From: Cristatella mucedo
Taxonomy: Eukaryota; Bryozoa; Phylactolaemata; Cristatellidae
Assembly: GCA_009760855.2 (NCBI GenBank)
Contig: WPIO01000582.1
Location: forward strand, 1-22,333
Direction: 5' to 3'
Length of the DNA stretch: 22,333 bases
Shown: one piece after another, positions 9,812 through 21,180 of the stretch
Position numbering within the stretch: position 1 is the first letter of the stretch
Layout: the number at the start of each line of letters is the position of its first letter
Notes under the pieces: model-generated
Told to the model about the DNA's origin: nothing
The model's input: the letters and a program-made list of their open reading frames with translations, nothing else
Database searches by the model: none
Made by a program: the position numbers and the translations under genes

Positions 9812-9834
9812 TATTATTATTATTATTATTATTA
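9812..9834 (+). repeat. (ATT)n 3' tail of the full-length LINE
   Basis: About eight ATT units end the element, immediately before the right TAAATTG duplication. Simple-repeat tails of this kind replace poly(A) in many CR1/L2-like elements. The exact end is ambiguous by a few bases because the tail and the duplication share 'TA'. Confidence 0.9.
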
Positions 9835-9841
9835 TAAATTG
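9835..9841. repeat. Right copy of 7-bp target-site duplication TAAATTG
   Basis: This is the partner of 6,228-6,234; it directly follows the (ATT)n tail and is followed by the interrupted old LINE on the - strand. Confidence 0.75.
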
Positions 9842-10387
9842 AGAGGAATCTCAGTGACTTTGAACACGGATAGAGCAAACGGGAGCATGCTTGTCAAAAG
9901 CACTCCTGAGTGTCATTTTTATCGCATCAGGGAGGTTATCGAGTCTGCCGGTCGAGTCTGAATTCAGATCAAGAAGGCCTGCATCACAAACAGATTTTAA
10001 AAACCTGTCTATGTCGATACTTTGTAAGTTACGTCGTTTGGCAAATTCGACATTGCCCTGTACGTACGAGGGAGCAGGAGCAGTAAACAAGACCGAACAA
10101 TGATCTGAGAGGGTCAGTGGGCACACCACAAAATCAGTGGTGAGGACATCCTTAGTGATCATGAGATCTAGAATGTGGTCACCGACGTGGGTGCTATGAT
10201 TAACGTCTTGGGCCAAACCAAAATTCTCCAGACCGTCAAGAAATGAGCTGACCTGGCTGTTGCTAGGGTTGTCTACGTTAATATTGAAGTCTCCTACAAT
10301 CAGTAACGGCCTGTCACAAACAATTTTCTTAGCTAGGAACTCTGAAAACTCCTCTCTAAACAAGTTTAGACAGCCAGAAGGAGGCCG
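9842..10387 (-). pseudogene. Family 2 LINE endonuclease, C-terminal half (broken)
   Basis: On the - strand this reads from 'RPPSGCLNLFREEF' (about 10,350-10,387) through 'LLIVGDFNINVDNP' (about 10,250-10,300), 'DHILDLMIT' and 'LSDHCSVLF' to 'DKHAPVCSIRVQSH'. These are the second half of an APE-type endonuclease: the GDFN and SDH catalytic motifs and the ILDL segment. The first half is absent on this strand; a stop (TAA) replaces the Tyr codon expected before 'RPP'. It is the upstream continuation of the old LINE at 4,082-6,227, separated from it by the younger insertion. The open part at 9,851-10,363 is 170 codons, but it belongs to a dead copy. Confidence 0.9.
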
Positions 10388-10846
10388 TTATATCGAAACC
10401 CGCCGTAGCCCAGCATGATGTGAAACGTCGTCCGACGGCCGTTACCAAGGTCCATTCAAATTCGAAGAGCCAGCGTCCGCCGGGCCGGATTCAAACGGTA
10501 GAGAATACGAGCCACTTCATCGCCATCGCCCAGTTGTTGGACAGCCTCTTAAACTCCGCCTACTAAATGTCAGCTCCCTAAAAATCAACGGGTTACTTAT
10601 CCACGATCAGGTGGTCCAGGAGAAGCTAGATGCATTTCTGCTTACCGAAACCTGGATGATGCCTTGTTCCAGTAGCTTCATTTCCGAGACCAACCCACCC
10701 GGGTTCTCATTCTATCAGTCCATGCGTTCTGAAAAGGTTGGTGGCTGGGTTGCAATTGTTGTTTGCGAATCGTTGGGCTATAAAATGTGCAGTTTCTCGC
10801 GCGGGTCATCCTTTGAATCAGGTCATCATCAAAGACAATGCCTCTC

Positions 10847-10850
<4 letters not shown>
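10388..10850 (+). pseudogene. Family 2 LINE endonuclease, N-terminal half, inverted
   Basis: On the + strand a frame through 'LKLRLLNVSSLKINGLLIHD' (about 10,550-10,610), 'EKLDAFLLTETWMMP' and 'NPPGFSFYQSMRSEKVGGWV' (to about 10,750) matches the first half of the LINE endonuclease, including the catalytic Glu in TETW. Upstream, about 10,390-10,550 is Arg-rich in translation, like the basic N-terminus of the intact element. It ends at 'FES...IIKDNASP', where the intact family continues towards 'VVYRPP', and is cut there by the (TA)n tract. Trp replaces the usual third Gly in the 'GGG' segment, and a 1-base shift occurs after 'SFES'. It supplies exactly the part missing from 9,842-10,387 but in the opposite orientation, so it is probably the inverted 5' end of that same copy. 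Confidence 0.85.

Positions 10851-10929
<79 letters not shown>
10850..10929. repeat. (TA)n microsatellite
   Basis: About 80 bp of alternating T and A with a single C interruption at 10,888. It directly abuts the truncated end of the inverted endonuclease fragment. Its reading as Tyr-Ile repeats joined to LINE sequence is an artefact. Confidence 0.97.
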
Positions 10930-10930
<1 letters not shown>

Positions 10931-13274
10931 CTTGCTGCGGCTTATACTTGTGAGAAAATTTATTTCTGAATGCTTCGTTTCACCCACACACGATTTGAAC
11001 GAATAACCATGAGAATATTGCCTGCCTACACAAATTGCAAATAAGAAATGGCGTAAAATATATATTCGTTTACAGTTATTTACCTAAAATGTTTCTGACG
11101 CTGAGATAGACTGAATACAACCTGGCACACAAGGAAAAACTAAGCTTAGCAAATCAGCCAGCGAAAGATGCAAATCGTGATTTCATTCTTGATTCATCTG
11201 AAGGCTCCGGGCAGCCTAAACAAACAGTTAATTTATAGTGTAGCTGTATCGTAGAGATGTAAGAATAATTGGAGTCAGATGCTGCCGCAGAACAGCACAC
11301 GTTATCTTCTACTCTGGTTAGTGCTACTTTTAAGAAAGTCAGATGTGCACGATACGCTGTATGTCTATGGACGCGGGGCCAATGGACAGACTAACCTAGA
11401 TTATCAATAGGCCTTGGAAGAATCGTAAACTATGAGGGGTGGTTGCAAGTTTGGGTAAATAGAAGGAGGAAGTGATATGATAGCTACGTGCCAGGGGTAG
11501 TGGTAAACGATAAGCTCGAGATTTTCTATAAGTGAAGATTCAAGCTCTTACTGTAGAAATTTAGCTGCACCAATTTAATATGACGACAGCAGAAACGATC
11601 AATCAGGATCTGCTGTATACAGTTAGCTCACGTGCAAACATTTAGCTTTAGTTGGGGATCGTCCATATTAAAGGCCGGCAGAAGATGAATGTGACTTTGC
11701 CCAACTCGTCGGCCGCCTTTAGCTAGCTGAACTCAGTTTTCGTGGAACAGTACTGCTGATTGAGGTTGGCTCGGTCGCTGTGGTAATTCGTTAAATTGTC
11801 TTTGCCATAGCCGCCTGCATGCACGGCAGCTTACATGGCAAGCCTTGTGCAAGCTTGTGCTGCTACTGGCTTTCTGATTCAAACTTCGAATTTATTTTCG
11901 GCAGTTATAGTTGTTACCTATACTAAAATTCCGGACTGCATTCCGGCGGGTTAGATGTTGGCAGCCAATCTCTGGGTTTTTTTACTGGTCAAAGGCTCGC
12001 ACGATGTTGGTTTCATTTTAAGTTCTTTACTTATGAGGATCTTGTATCCAAACCCATTTCTGCTATGAGCTCGATAGAAACTGCCAAGTTCTTCTCTGAA
12101 ATCTTAAAGCCAACTAACTCAATATCAGTCAACAGCTATAAGAACCGCGTTATCCTAAACTGATATTAGAGCCTCCTAAGCACTTACATTGTTGACACCT
12201 CGCTCCCCGAAATGATTGAGGAGAACTCCCAGACAATTTTACGGCTAGGCATATCTGTCAATGTATGGAGGGCACTCGATGATAAGCATTTTAAATAGCA
12301 AGATCATACCGGGAGAATCTAATTAAACTTTAACTACAGGAAAATATTAGAATTAATACAATGGCATCGGTTGACGTGTCACGCCAATTTCCGCTCGTGA
12401 ACTGTATCTGCAATTGACTGGGAATTATTTCGGAATTCACAGCTGACAGCCCCTTGGAAAAATGAAGCCTCAACATACAGGCTGGTAAACCTTTGCGCAA
12501 TAATTAGAACTCCGGCTAATGGTTTCCAACGGCCATTACACACATTTTAATGGTTGCCAGCGGGCCATTTCCTTTGCTACAATAACTAATAAAGCCACAC
12601 TATACAATAAGGCTCGTGTAAACGGAGAGTTATATAACTACCCATAGAGTCTTGCTCGGAAAAATGTTGAACGTGTACTTTGCATTCTACCGAAAAGTTA
12701 GATAGGGCAACTGACTCATATTGCTGAGAAGCCAGTGGCCGAGGAACGAATTGGTTAAGCTTGTTGTCTCCCTACAATCTCTATGCTTGATACGATTGGT
12801 AGTCCAAGGCTGCTACCGTACCAACGAATACCGACGCACCTGTATAAAACTCGTTCATATTGATAATGAAAATGTTGCCTTCTGACCTCAGCAACCGCGA
12901 CAACGAAGACTTGTATTTCCACCAGGATAGTTTAAGAACTAGGATATTTTAGAAAAGTATAATACAAAATATGCGTTAAAACAGGTAGTTAACCGACTCT
13001 CAGATGACGTGCCATCAAGTTGGACGTGCTCATAAACCCAAAATTCAATTCGCGATTTAAAACTTTTTAAAGCTGCATTCGTTTTCGGTAATGTCTATCA
13101 GTTGGATAATAAGTGACGATAGGGCTATTTACAGAGTCTTAAGCGATTTTACCGTGATTAGAGGTTTTGAATGTAGTTGGCAATTATACATTCCTTTTTA
13201 AGCATCTAGACGGGCTAACCTACTGGATATATGGTGTTCAGTTAGATTTTGGATTTATTAGTGATTACAATGGA
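10930..13274. other. Intergenic stretch, no gene recognised
   Basis: About 2.3 kb in which I see no coding region longer than chance, no LINE similarity, no RNA gene and no satellite monomer. It is mildly AT-rich and looks like unique sequence or very old repeats. The only structure noted is the hairpin pair at 12,517-12,569. Confidence 0.6.
12517..12569. repeat. Two similar hairpin-forming repeats
   Basis: TAATGG (12,517-12,522) and CCATTA (12,533-12,538) form an inverted repeat. About 30 bp further on, AATGG (12,549-12,553) and CCATT (12,565-12,569) do the same, and the interiors ('tttccaacgg' and 'ttgccagcggg') are also related. So this is a direct duplication of a small hairpin unit. Function unknown. 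Confidence 0.6.
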
Positions 13275-16200
13275 AGACAACGAAGAGCTGGTGTAAGACC
13301 ACACGGACGTTTAGTCATACGTGTTATTAGGCTCAGCAATTCCTTGCCTAGCAAATGCGTAATATTGTCACACTGCCATTGTTTATAACCATGAGATCGC
13401 ATGTAAACATTCCTGAAAAGTAGAATATCGGCATAAGACGCTACAGTAACTTGTTAGCACGTAGCAGCTGCTGACAACCTGAAGGGATTGGACTTGTGTG
13501 GCAGTCATTCCCAAGTAAACGCTCCTACAAAATTCCAAACAGTAAGACAGCAACGAAGGCGAACGAGAGAAGACACAAAACGTCTTACAAAGCTTCTTGA
13601 TGTTCCATGTAGCCTTGCAGGAACGAGCTGAGCGATTGATATGCTTACAAAGATCTTAGCAATCTTCGTGTGCAACCCGGCTCCTAGCCATTGACTAAGC
13701 TAGGCAACGATGACCGGAATACGACAATACGGACATAACAATCATCCGTGTTCTTGGAATCCGCATATCCTTACCTAGCAAATTCGTAATAATCTGGCAC
13801 TGCCATAGTAATAATAGATAAGGTCGCATTGAAAAACTAAACAAATGAAAAATATCGGCTTCTGCCGCTACAGTAACTTGTTATCACGTACCAACAGCTG
13901 AGAACATGAAGAAACTTAACTTCTTTCAGACTCACTCATAAGTAAATACTTCTACAAAATACATAACTGTACAAAAGCAACGAAGGCAAAGGAGAGAACC
14001 AACAGAACCTCTTACGATACTTCTTATCGTTCCATGTAACCTGGCAGCTGAACTATGAATGTACTTACAAAGTTCTTTGCATATCTTCGTGTGCCACCCG
14101 GCTCCTAGCCGTTGACTAAGCAAGGCAACGATAAGCAGAGTACGAAAACACGGACGTACAGTCATCCGTGTTATTAAGCTCCGCATATCCTTACCAAGAA
14201 CATTCGTAATAATCTCGCACTGCCAAGGTAATAATCCATTAGGTCGCATAGGAACATTCTCTAAATGAATAATATTATCGACATAAGCTACAGTAACGTG
14301 TTCTCACGTACCAACTGCTGACAACATGAAGAAAATTGACTTCTTAGAGGGTTACTTCTAACCAAACGCTCCTACAAAATACAAACTTTCTGAGAGCAAC
14401 AACGGCAAACGAGAGAAGCAACACAATCTCTTATGATACTTCTTGATGTTTCTTGTAGCCTTGAAGGAACGAGCTGAACTATGGATTTACTTACAAGTTC
14501 TTCGGAGATCTTCGTGTGCCTTCCGGCTCCTAGCCGTTGACTGAGCGGGGCAACGAAAAGCGGAGTACGACCAAACGGACGTACCGTCATCAGTGTTATT
14601 AGGCTCTGCATATCCTTACAAAGCAAGTTCGTAATAATCTCGCACTGCCATGGTAATAATCCATTATGTCGCATTAAAACAATCCAGAAATGAAGGATAT
14701 CAACGTAAGCCAGAACAGTAACTTGTTAGCACGTACCAACTGCTGCTACGACGCAGAAACTTGACTTCTTTGACAGTCACTCCTAAGTAAACGCTCATGC
14801 AAAATTCCAAACTGTTCAAATGCAACAAAGGCAAATGAGAGATGCAACACAACCTCTTATGATACTTCTTGACGTTCCATGAAGCCTGGCAGGAACGATC
14901 TGAGCCATTGATATAGTTACGAAGTTCTTTGGAGATCTGCCTATGGCAACAGGCTTCTAGCTGTAGACTAGGCTAGGCAACGATAAGCGGAGTACGACCA
15001 CACGGACGTACAGTCATCGTATTATTATGCTCTGAGTATATTTACCTAGAACATTAGTAATAATCTCGCACTGCAGTGGCAATAATCCATTAGGTTGCAT
15101 GTTAAAATACCAGATATGAAGAATATCCGCCTCAGACGCTACAGTGACTTGTTAGCACGTACAAAGTGCTGAAAACATAAAGAAACTTGGTTTCTTTGAG
15201 AGTTACTCCCATGTAAACGCTTGTTACAAATTTGAAACTTTGGGCGAGCAACGAAGCCAAACGAGAGAAGCAACACAATCTCTTACGATAATTTTTAACA
15301 TTCCATGTAGCCTTGCAGGAAGGAGCTGAACCATTGATTTACTTACGAAGTTCTTTGCAGATCTTCGGGACCAAGCGGTTCCTAACTGTTGACTAAGCTA
15401 GGCAACGGTTGGCAGAGTACGACATACGGACGTACAGTCATCCGTGTTATTGAGCTCCGCATATCCTTACCTAGCATATTCGTGGTAATCTCGCACAGCC
15501 GTGGTAATGATAGATTAGGTAGCATGGAAAAATTCAACAAATGTAGAATATCAGCATTAGCAGCTACTATAACTTGTTACCACGTACCAGCTGCTGAAAA
15601 CATGAAGAATATGACGTCTTTTGCAGTCACTCCTAAGTACACCCTTGTACAACATTCCAAACTGTAGGAAAGCCACGAAGGCAAACTTGAGAAGCAACAC
15701 AATCTCTAACGTCGCTTTTTTGTTCCATCTAGCCTTCCTGGAACGACCTGAACCATGGATGTATTTTCAAAGGTCTTTGCAGATCTTCGTGTGCCACTTT
15801 ACTTCTAGCTATTGCCTAAGCAAGGCATCGATGTGAGGAGTACGACCACATGCACGTAATGTCATCCGTGTTATTGGGGTCAGCATATCCTTACGTAGCA
15901 ATTTCGTAATAATCTCGGACTGCCGTGGAAATACCAGATAAAGTCGGATGGAAAAATTTAACTAATGTAGAATATCGGCATCAGCAACTACAACAACTTG
16001 TGAGCACGTACAAGCTGCTGACAACATGAATAATATGACGTCTTTTACAGTCACTTCTAAGTAAACGCTTGAACAGAAATCCAAACCCCGGAAAGCCACG
16101 AAGGCAAACGAGAGAAGCAACATAATCTCTTAAGTTACTTCTTTTTTTCCACGTAGCCTTGCAGGAACGACTTGAACCATTGATGTTCTTACAAAGGTGT

Positions 16201-17280
16201 GTGCAGATCTTCGTGTGCCAACCGGTTCCTAGCCGTTGGCCAAGCTAGGAATCGATAAGTGTAGTACGACTACACAGACGAATAGTCATCTTTGTTATTA
16301 TGTTCCGCATATCCTCACCTATTAAATTGGTCATAATCTTGCACTGTCTTGGCAATAATCCATCAGGTCGCATGTAAAAATACCAGAATGTAAGAATATT
16401 ATCATCAGACGCTACGGTAACTTGTTCTTATGTACTAACTGCAGACCAGACACTATGAAAAAACTTGACGTCTTGTACAGTCACTCCTAAGTAAACGCTC
16501 GCACAAAATTTCGAACAGTGGGAATGCCACGAAGGCAAACGATAGAAACGCCACAACCTCTAGCGATACTTCTTGACGTTCCATCAAGCCTTGCAGGAAC
16601 GAGCTGAACCATTGATGTACTTACAAAGGTCTTCGCAGATCTTCGTATGCCACCTTGCTTCTAGCTGTTGCCTAAGCAAAGCAACGATGTGCGGAGTACG
16701 ACCAACCGCACGTATAGTCATCCGTGATATTGGGGTCAGCATATCCTTACCTAGTCAATTTGTAATGATCATGCACGGCCATTGTAATAATTGATTAGGT
16801 CTAACAGTAACATTCAAGAAATGTGGAATATCTTCGTCAGCAACTAGAGTAACTTGTTAGCTCATACCAACTGCTGACAACATGACGAAACTAGACTTCT
16901 TTCAGAATCACTTCTAAGTAAACGCTTATACAAAATTCCATACCGTACGAGAGCAACGTAGGCAAACGAGAGAAGCAACACAACCTCTAACGATACTTCT
17001 TGACGTTCCACGTAGCCTTGCTAGAACGAGCTGAACCATTAATGTACTTACAAAGTTCTGTGCAGAACTTTGTTTGCCACACGGCTGCTAGTTTTTGACT
17101 AAGCAATGCAACGGTCAGCAGAGTATGACGACACGGACGTACAGTCATCCTTGTTATTGGGCTCTGCATATGCTTACCTAGCATATTCATAATAATCTCG
17201 CACTGCCGTGGTAATCATAGATTAGGTCTATTGGTAAAATTCCAGAAATGTAGATTATCTTCGTCAGCAGCTACGGTAAC

Positions 17281-18240
17281 TTGTTAGCACGAACCAACTG
17301 CTGATAACATGACGAAACTCGACTCGACTTCGTTCAAAATCATTCCTACGTAAAGGCTTGTATAAATTCCACACTGTACAAGAGTAGTAGTAGTAGTAAG
17401 TAAACGCTTGAACAAATTCCATACTGTACGAAAGCAACGTAGGCAAGCGAGAGAAGCAACGCAACCTTGAGCGATACTTTTTGACGTTCCATGTAATCTT
17501 GTCGGAACAAACTGTACCATTAATGTGCACACGAAGTTCATTGCAGATCTTCGGGACCCCGGCTCCTAGTCGTTGACTAAACACGGCAACTATCAGCTGA
17601 GTATGAGCACACAGACGTACAGTCATCCGTGTTATTGGGCTCCGCATATTCCTACCTAGTAGATCTGTAATAATCTTGCACTGCCATTGTAATATTACAT
17701 TAGGTCGCAGGTAAAAAATAACAGAACTGAACAACATCAGCATCAGACCCTGCAGTAACTTATTAGCACGTACCAGCTTCTGATCACATACAGCAAGTAT
17801 ACTGCTTTGAGAGTACCTCCTAAGTAAACGCTTGTACAGAATTTCACACTGTACGAGAGCAACGTAGGCAAACGAGAGAAGCAACACAATCGCTGACGAT
17901 ACCTAATGGCGTTCCGTGTAGCCTGGCAGGAACGAGCTAAACCATTGATGCACTTACAAAGTTCTTTGCAGGTGTTTGGAACCACCGGGCTCCTAGCCGT
18001 TGACTACGCTAGGCAACGATCAGCAGAGTACGACAACACGGACGTACAGTCATCCATGTTATTGGGCTCGGCATCTCCTTACCGAGGAAATTTGTAATAA
18101 TCTCGCACTGCCGTGGTTAATAATAGATAAGGTCGAATGGAAAAATTCAACAAATGTAGAATATCGGCATCGGCAGCTACAGTAACTTGTTAGCACGTGC
18201 CAGCTGGTGATAACATTAAGAAAATGACTTCCTTCACAGT
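17281..18240. repeat. Higher-order repeat segment A (paired with 21,181-22,085)
   Basis: Monomers starting at 17,281 and 17,760 and the beginning of 18,187 share special variants with those at 21,181, 21,608 and 22,034. These include 'aagtatactgctttgagagta' (from about 17,796 and 21,643), 'ggctcctagtcgttg', and 'aattcaacaaatgtagaata' before 18,187 and 22,034. The offset is 3,847 bp, close to nine monomers. This indicates a nine-monomer higher-order unit or a segmental duplication inside the array. Confidence 0.75.
17351..17434. repeat. Local duplication with (TAG)n inside one satellite monomer
   Basis: A 34-bp piece (17,351-17,384, 'taaaggcttgtataaattcc...') recurs imperfectly at 17,401-17,434, with 'agtagtagtagtagtaag' between. 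It explains most of why this monomer is 479 bp instead of about 426. Confidence 0.85.
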
Positions 18241-19374
18241 CACTTCTAAGTAAACGCTTGTACAAAATTTGAAACTGCAGGAAAGCGAGGAAGGCAAACA
18301 AGAGAAGCAACACAACCTCTTACGATACTTCTTGGCGTTCTATGTAGCCTGGCAGGAACAAGCCCAACCAATAATGTACTTACAAAGTTCTTTGCAGTTC
18401 TTCGTGTCCTACCCGGCTGCTAGCCGTTGACTATGCTAGACATCGAATAGTGGAATACGACCACACGGACAAAAACTCATCCGTGTTACTATGCTTCGCA
18501 TATCCTAACCTAGAAAATTGGTCATAATCTTGCACTGCCGTAGTAATATTTCATTAGGTATCATGTAAAAATACCAGAAAGTAAGAATAGCAGCATCATA
18601 CGCTACAGTAACTTGTTTGCACGTACCAACGGCTAACAATTTAAATAAAACTTGACGCCTTTTACAGTCACTTCTAACTAAACGCAGATACAAAATTCCA
18701 AACTGTAGGAAAGCAACAAAGGCAAACGAGAGAAGCAACGCAACCTTTTACGATAATTCTTGACGTTCTATGTAGCTAGGCAGGAACGAGCTAAACCGTT
18801 GATGCACTTACAAAATTATTTGCAGATCTTTGCGTGCCAACCAGCTCCTATCCGTTGACTATGCTAGGCATCGATAAGTGGAGTACGACCTTTCAGACGA
18901 ATAGTCATCGGTCCTATTATGCTCCGCATATCCTTACCTAGAAATTTCGTCATAATCTAGCACTGCCGTGGAAATAATCCATTAGGTCGCATTTAAAAAT
19001 ACTAGAAAGTAAGAATATAAGCATCATATAATACAGTAACTTGTTTGCACGTACCAGCTGCTGACAATGTAAGAAAAACTTGACAACTTTAACTGTAACT
19101 CCGAAGTAAACGCTGGTACAAAATTCGAAATTGTTGGAAAGGAACAAAGGCAAACGAAGGAAGAAAAACAAACTCTTACGACACTTCTTGACGTTCCATG
19201 TAGCCTGGCAGGAACGAGCTAAACCATTTATGTACTTACAAAGTTCTTTGCTGATTTTTGTTTGCCACACGGCTACTAGTAGTTGACTAAGCTAGGCATC
19301 GATAAGTGGAGTACGACCACACGGACGTGCAGTCATCCGTGTAATTGAGCTCCACATGTGTTACCTAGCAAACT

Positions 19375-19410
19375 CAAGGCCATTGTTATAATGTTATACA
19401 AGGCCATTGT
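19375..19410. repeat. Short duplication inside one satellite monomer
   Basis: The 12-mer CAAGGCCATTGT occurs at 19,375-19,386 and 19,399-19,410. This tandem gain of 24 bp accounts for the 448-bp monomer starting at 19,041. Confidence 0.85.
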
Positions 19411-19488
19411 CCTAATCAATAAGGTCTAACGGTAACATTCCGGAAATGTAGATTGTCCTCGTCAGCAGCTACAGTAACTTGTTAGCAC

Positions 19489-21180
19489 GTACCAACTGCT
19501 GACAACATGACGAAACTCGACTTCATTAGGAATCATTTATACGTAAAGGTTTGCACAAATTCCTAACTGTACGAGAGCAACGTAGTCAAGCGAGAGAAGC
19601 AACACAGCCTCTAACGATACTTCTTGACGTTCCATGTAGCCATGTCGGAACGAGCTGAACCATTAATGAACTTACAAAGTTCATTACTGATTTTTGTTTG
19701 CAACACGGCTACTAGTAGTTGACTAGCCTAGGCATCGATGAGTGGAGTACGACCAACTCGGACGTGCAGTCATCCGTGTAATTGAGCTCCACATATGTTA
19801 CCTAGCAAATTTATTATAATCTCGCACTGGCATGGTAATAATCCTGTAGGTCGCATATGAACATTCAAGAAATAAAGAATATGCGAGTCAGACACTTCAG
19901 TAACTTGTTAGCAGGTACCAACTGCTGACAAGAAGAAAGAACGTGACTTCTATGTCAGTCACTCCTAAGTTAACGCTTGTACAACAATCCAAACCGTCAG
20001 AAACCCGCATAGGCAAACGAGAAAAGCAACCAACTCTAATGATACTTTTGACGTTCCATCAAGCCGTGCAGGAACGAGCTGAACCATTAATGTACTTACA
20101 GAGGTCTTTGCAGATCTTCGTATGCCACCTGGCTCCTAGCTGTTGCCTAAGCAAAGCATCGATTTGCGGAGTACTACCAAGCAGACGTACAGTCGTCCGT
20201 GTTATTTGGCTCCGCATATCCTTACCTAGCCAATTTGTAATATTCATACACGGCCATTGTTTTAATCAATTAGGTCTAACGGTAACATTCCAGAAATGTT
20301 GATTATCTTCGTCAGCAGCTACAGTAACTTGTTAACACGTACCAACTGCTGACAACATGACGAAACTCGACTACGTTCAGAATCACTCTTAACTAAAGGC
20401 TTGTACAAATTCCACACTGTACGAGAGCAACGTAGGCAAACTAGAGAAGCAACTCAAACTCTTACGATAATTCTTGATGTTCCATGTAACCTGGCACTAA
20501 CGAGCTAAACCATTTATGTACTTACAAAGTTCTTTGCCAATTTTCGTTTGCCACACGGCTACCAGTAGTTGACTAGCCTAGGCATCGATGAGTGGAGTAC
20601 GACGAACTCGGACGTGCAGTCATCCGTGTGATTGAGCTCCACATATGTTACCTAGCAAATTCATTATTATCTCGCACTGGCAGGGTAATCATCCTTTAGG
20701 TCGCATGGGAACATTCAAGAAATAAAGAATATTCGAGTCAGACACTTCAGTAACTTGTCAGCAGGTACTAACTGCTGACAAGAAGAAGAAACGTGACTTC
20801 TATGTCAGTCACTCCTAAGTTAACGCTTGTACAACATTCCAAACCGTAGGAAACCCGCGAAGGCAAACGAGAAAAGCAACACAACATCTAATGATACTTT
20901 CGACGTTCCATCAAGCCTTGCAGGAACGAGCTGAACCATTGATGTACTTACAGAGGTCTCTGCAGATCTTCGTATGCCACCTGGCTCCGAGCTGTTGCCT
21001 AAGCAAAGCATCGATTTGCGGAGTACTACGTTGTGGACGTATAGTCATCCGTTTTATTGGGCTCCTGATATCCTTACCTAGCCAATTTGTAATATTCATA
21101 CACGGCCATTGTTTTAATCAATTAGGTCTAACGGTAACATTCCAGAAATGTAGATTGTCTTCGTCAGCAGCTAGTGTAAC
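19489..21180. repeat. Two-monomer higher-order repeat, 850-bp period, two copies
   Basis: Rare variants recur exactly 850 bp apart: 'gactagcctaggcatcgatg' at 19,721 and 20,571, 'aactcggacgtgcagtcatc' at about 19,754 and 20,604, and 'aataaagaatat' with 'gagtcagacacttcag' before 19,905 and 20,755. The monomers at 19,905 and 20,755 are closer to each other than either is to its immediate neighbours. This is the mark of recent two-monomer amplification. Confidence 0.85.

Larger units (their letters stand above)
6235..9834 (+). mobile_element. Near-full-length CR1/L2-like LINE (family 1), about 3.6 kb
   Basis: A complete-looking non-LTR retrotransposon. It has a leader of about 320 bp (6,235-6,556), one long frame coding endonuclease and reverse transcriptase (to 9,595), a 3' untranslated region (9,596-9,811) ending in a conserved stem-loop, and an (ATT)n tail at 9,812-9,834. 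It is flanked by TAAATTG duplications and sits inside an older LINE on the opposite strand. The domain order (APE endonuclease, reverse transcriptase, no RNase H seen), the 'LHWLPV' C-terminal motif and the microsatellite tail fit the CR1/L2 group; assignment to an exact clade would need a phylogeny. There is no room for a separate first ORF. The leader contains an exact 12-bp direct repeat, ACGCCGGCGGCT, at 6,443-6,454 and 6,464-6,475. The intact frame suggests recent insertion. Confidence 0.9.

Noticed and set aside
10611-11006. 131-residue frame joining LINE endonuclease to Tyr-Ile repeats
   Set aside because: The first part is a LINE remnant and the second is the (TA)n tract; there is no single gene.
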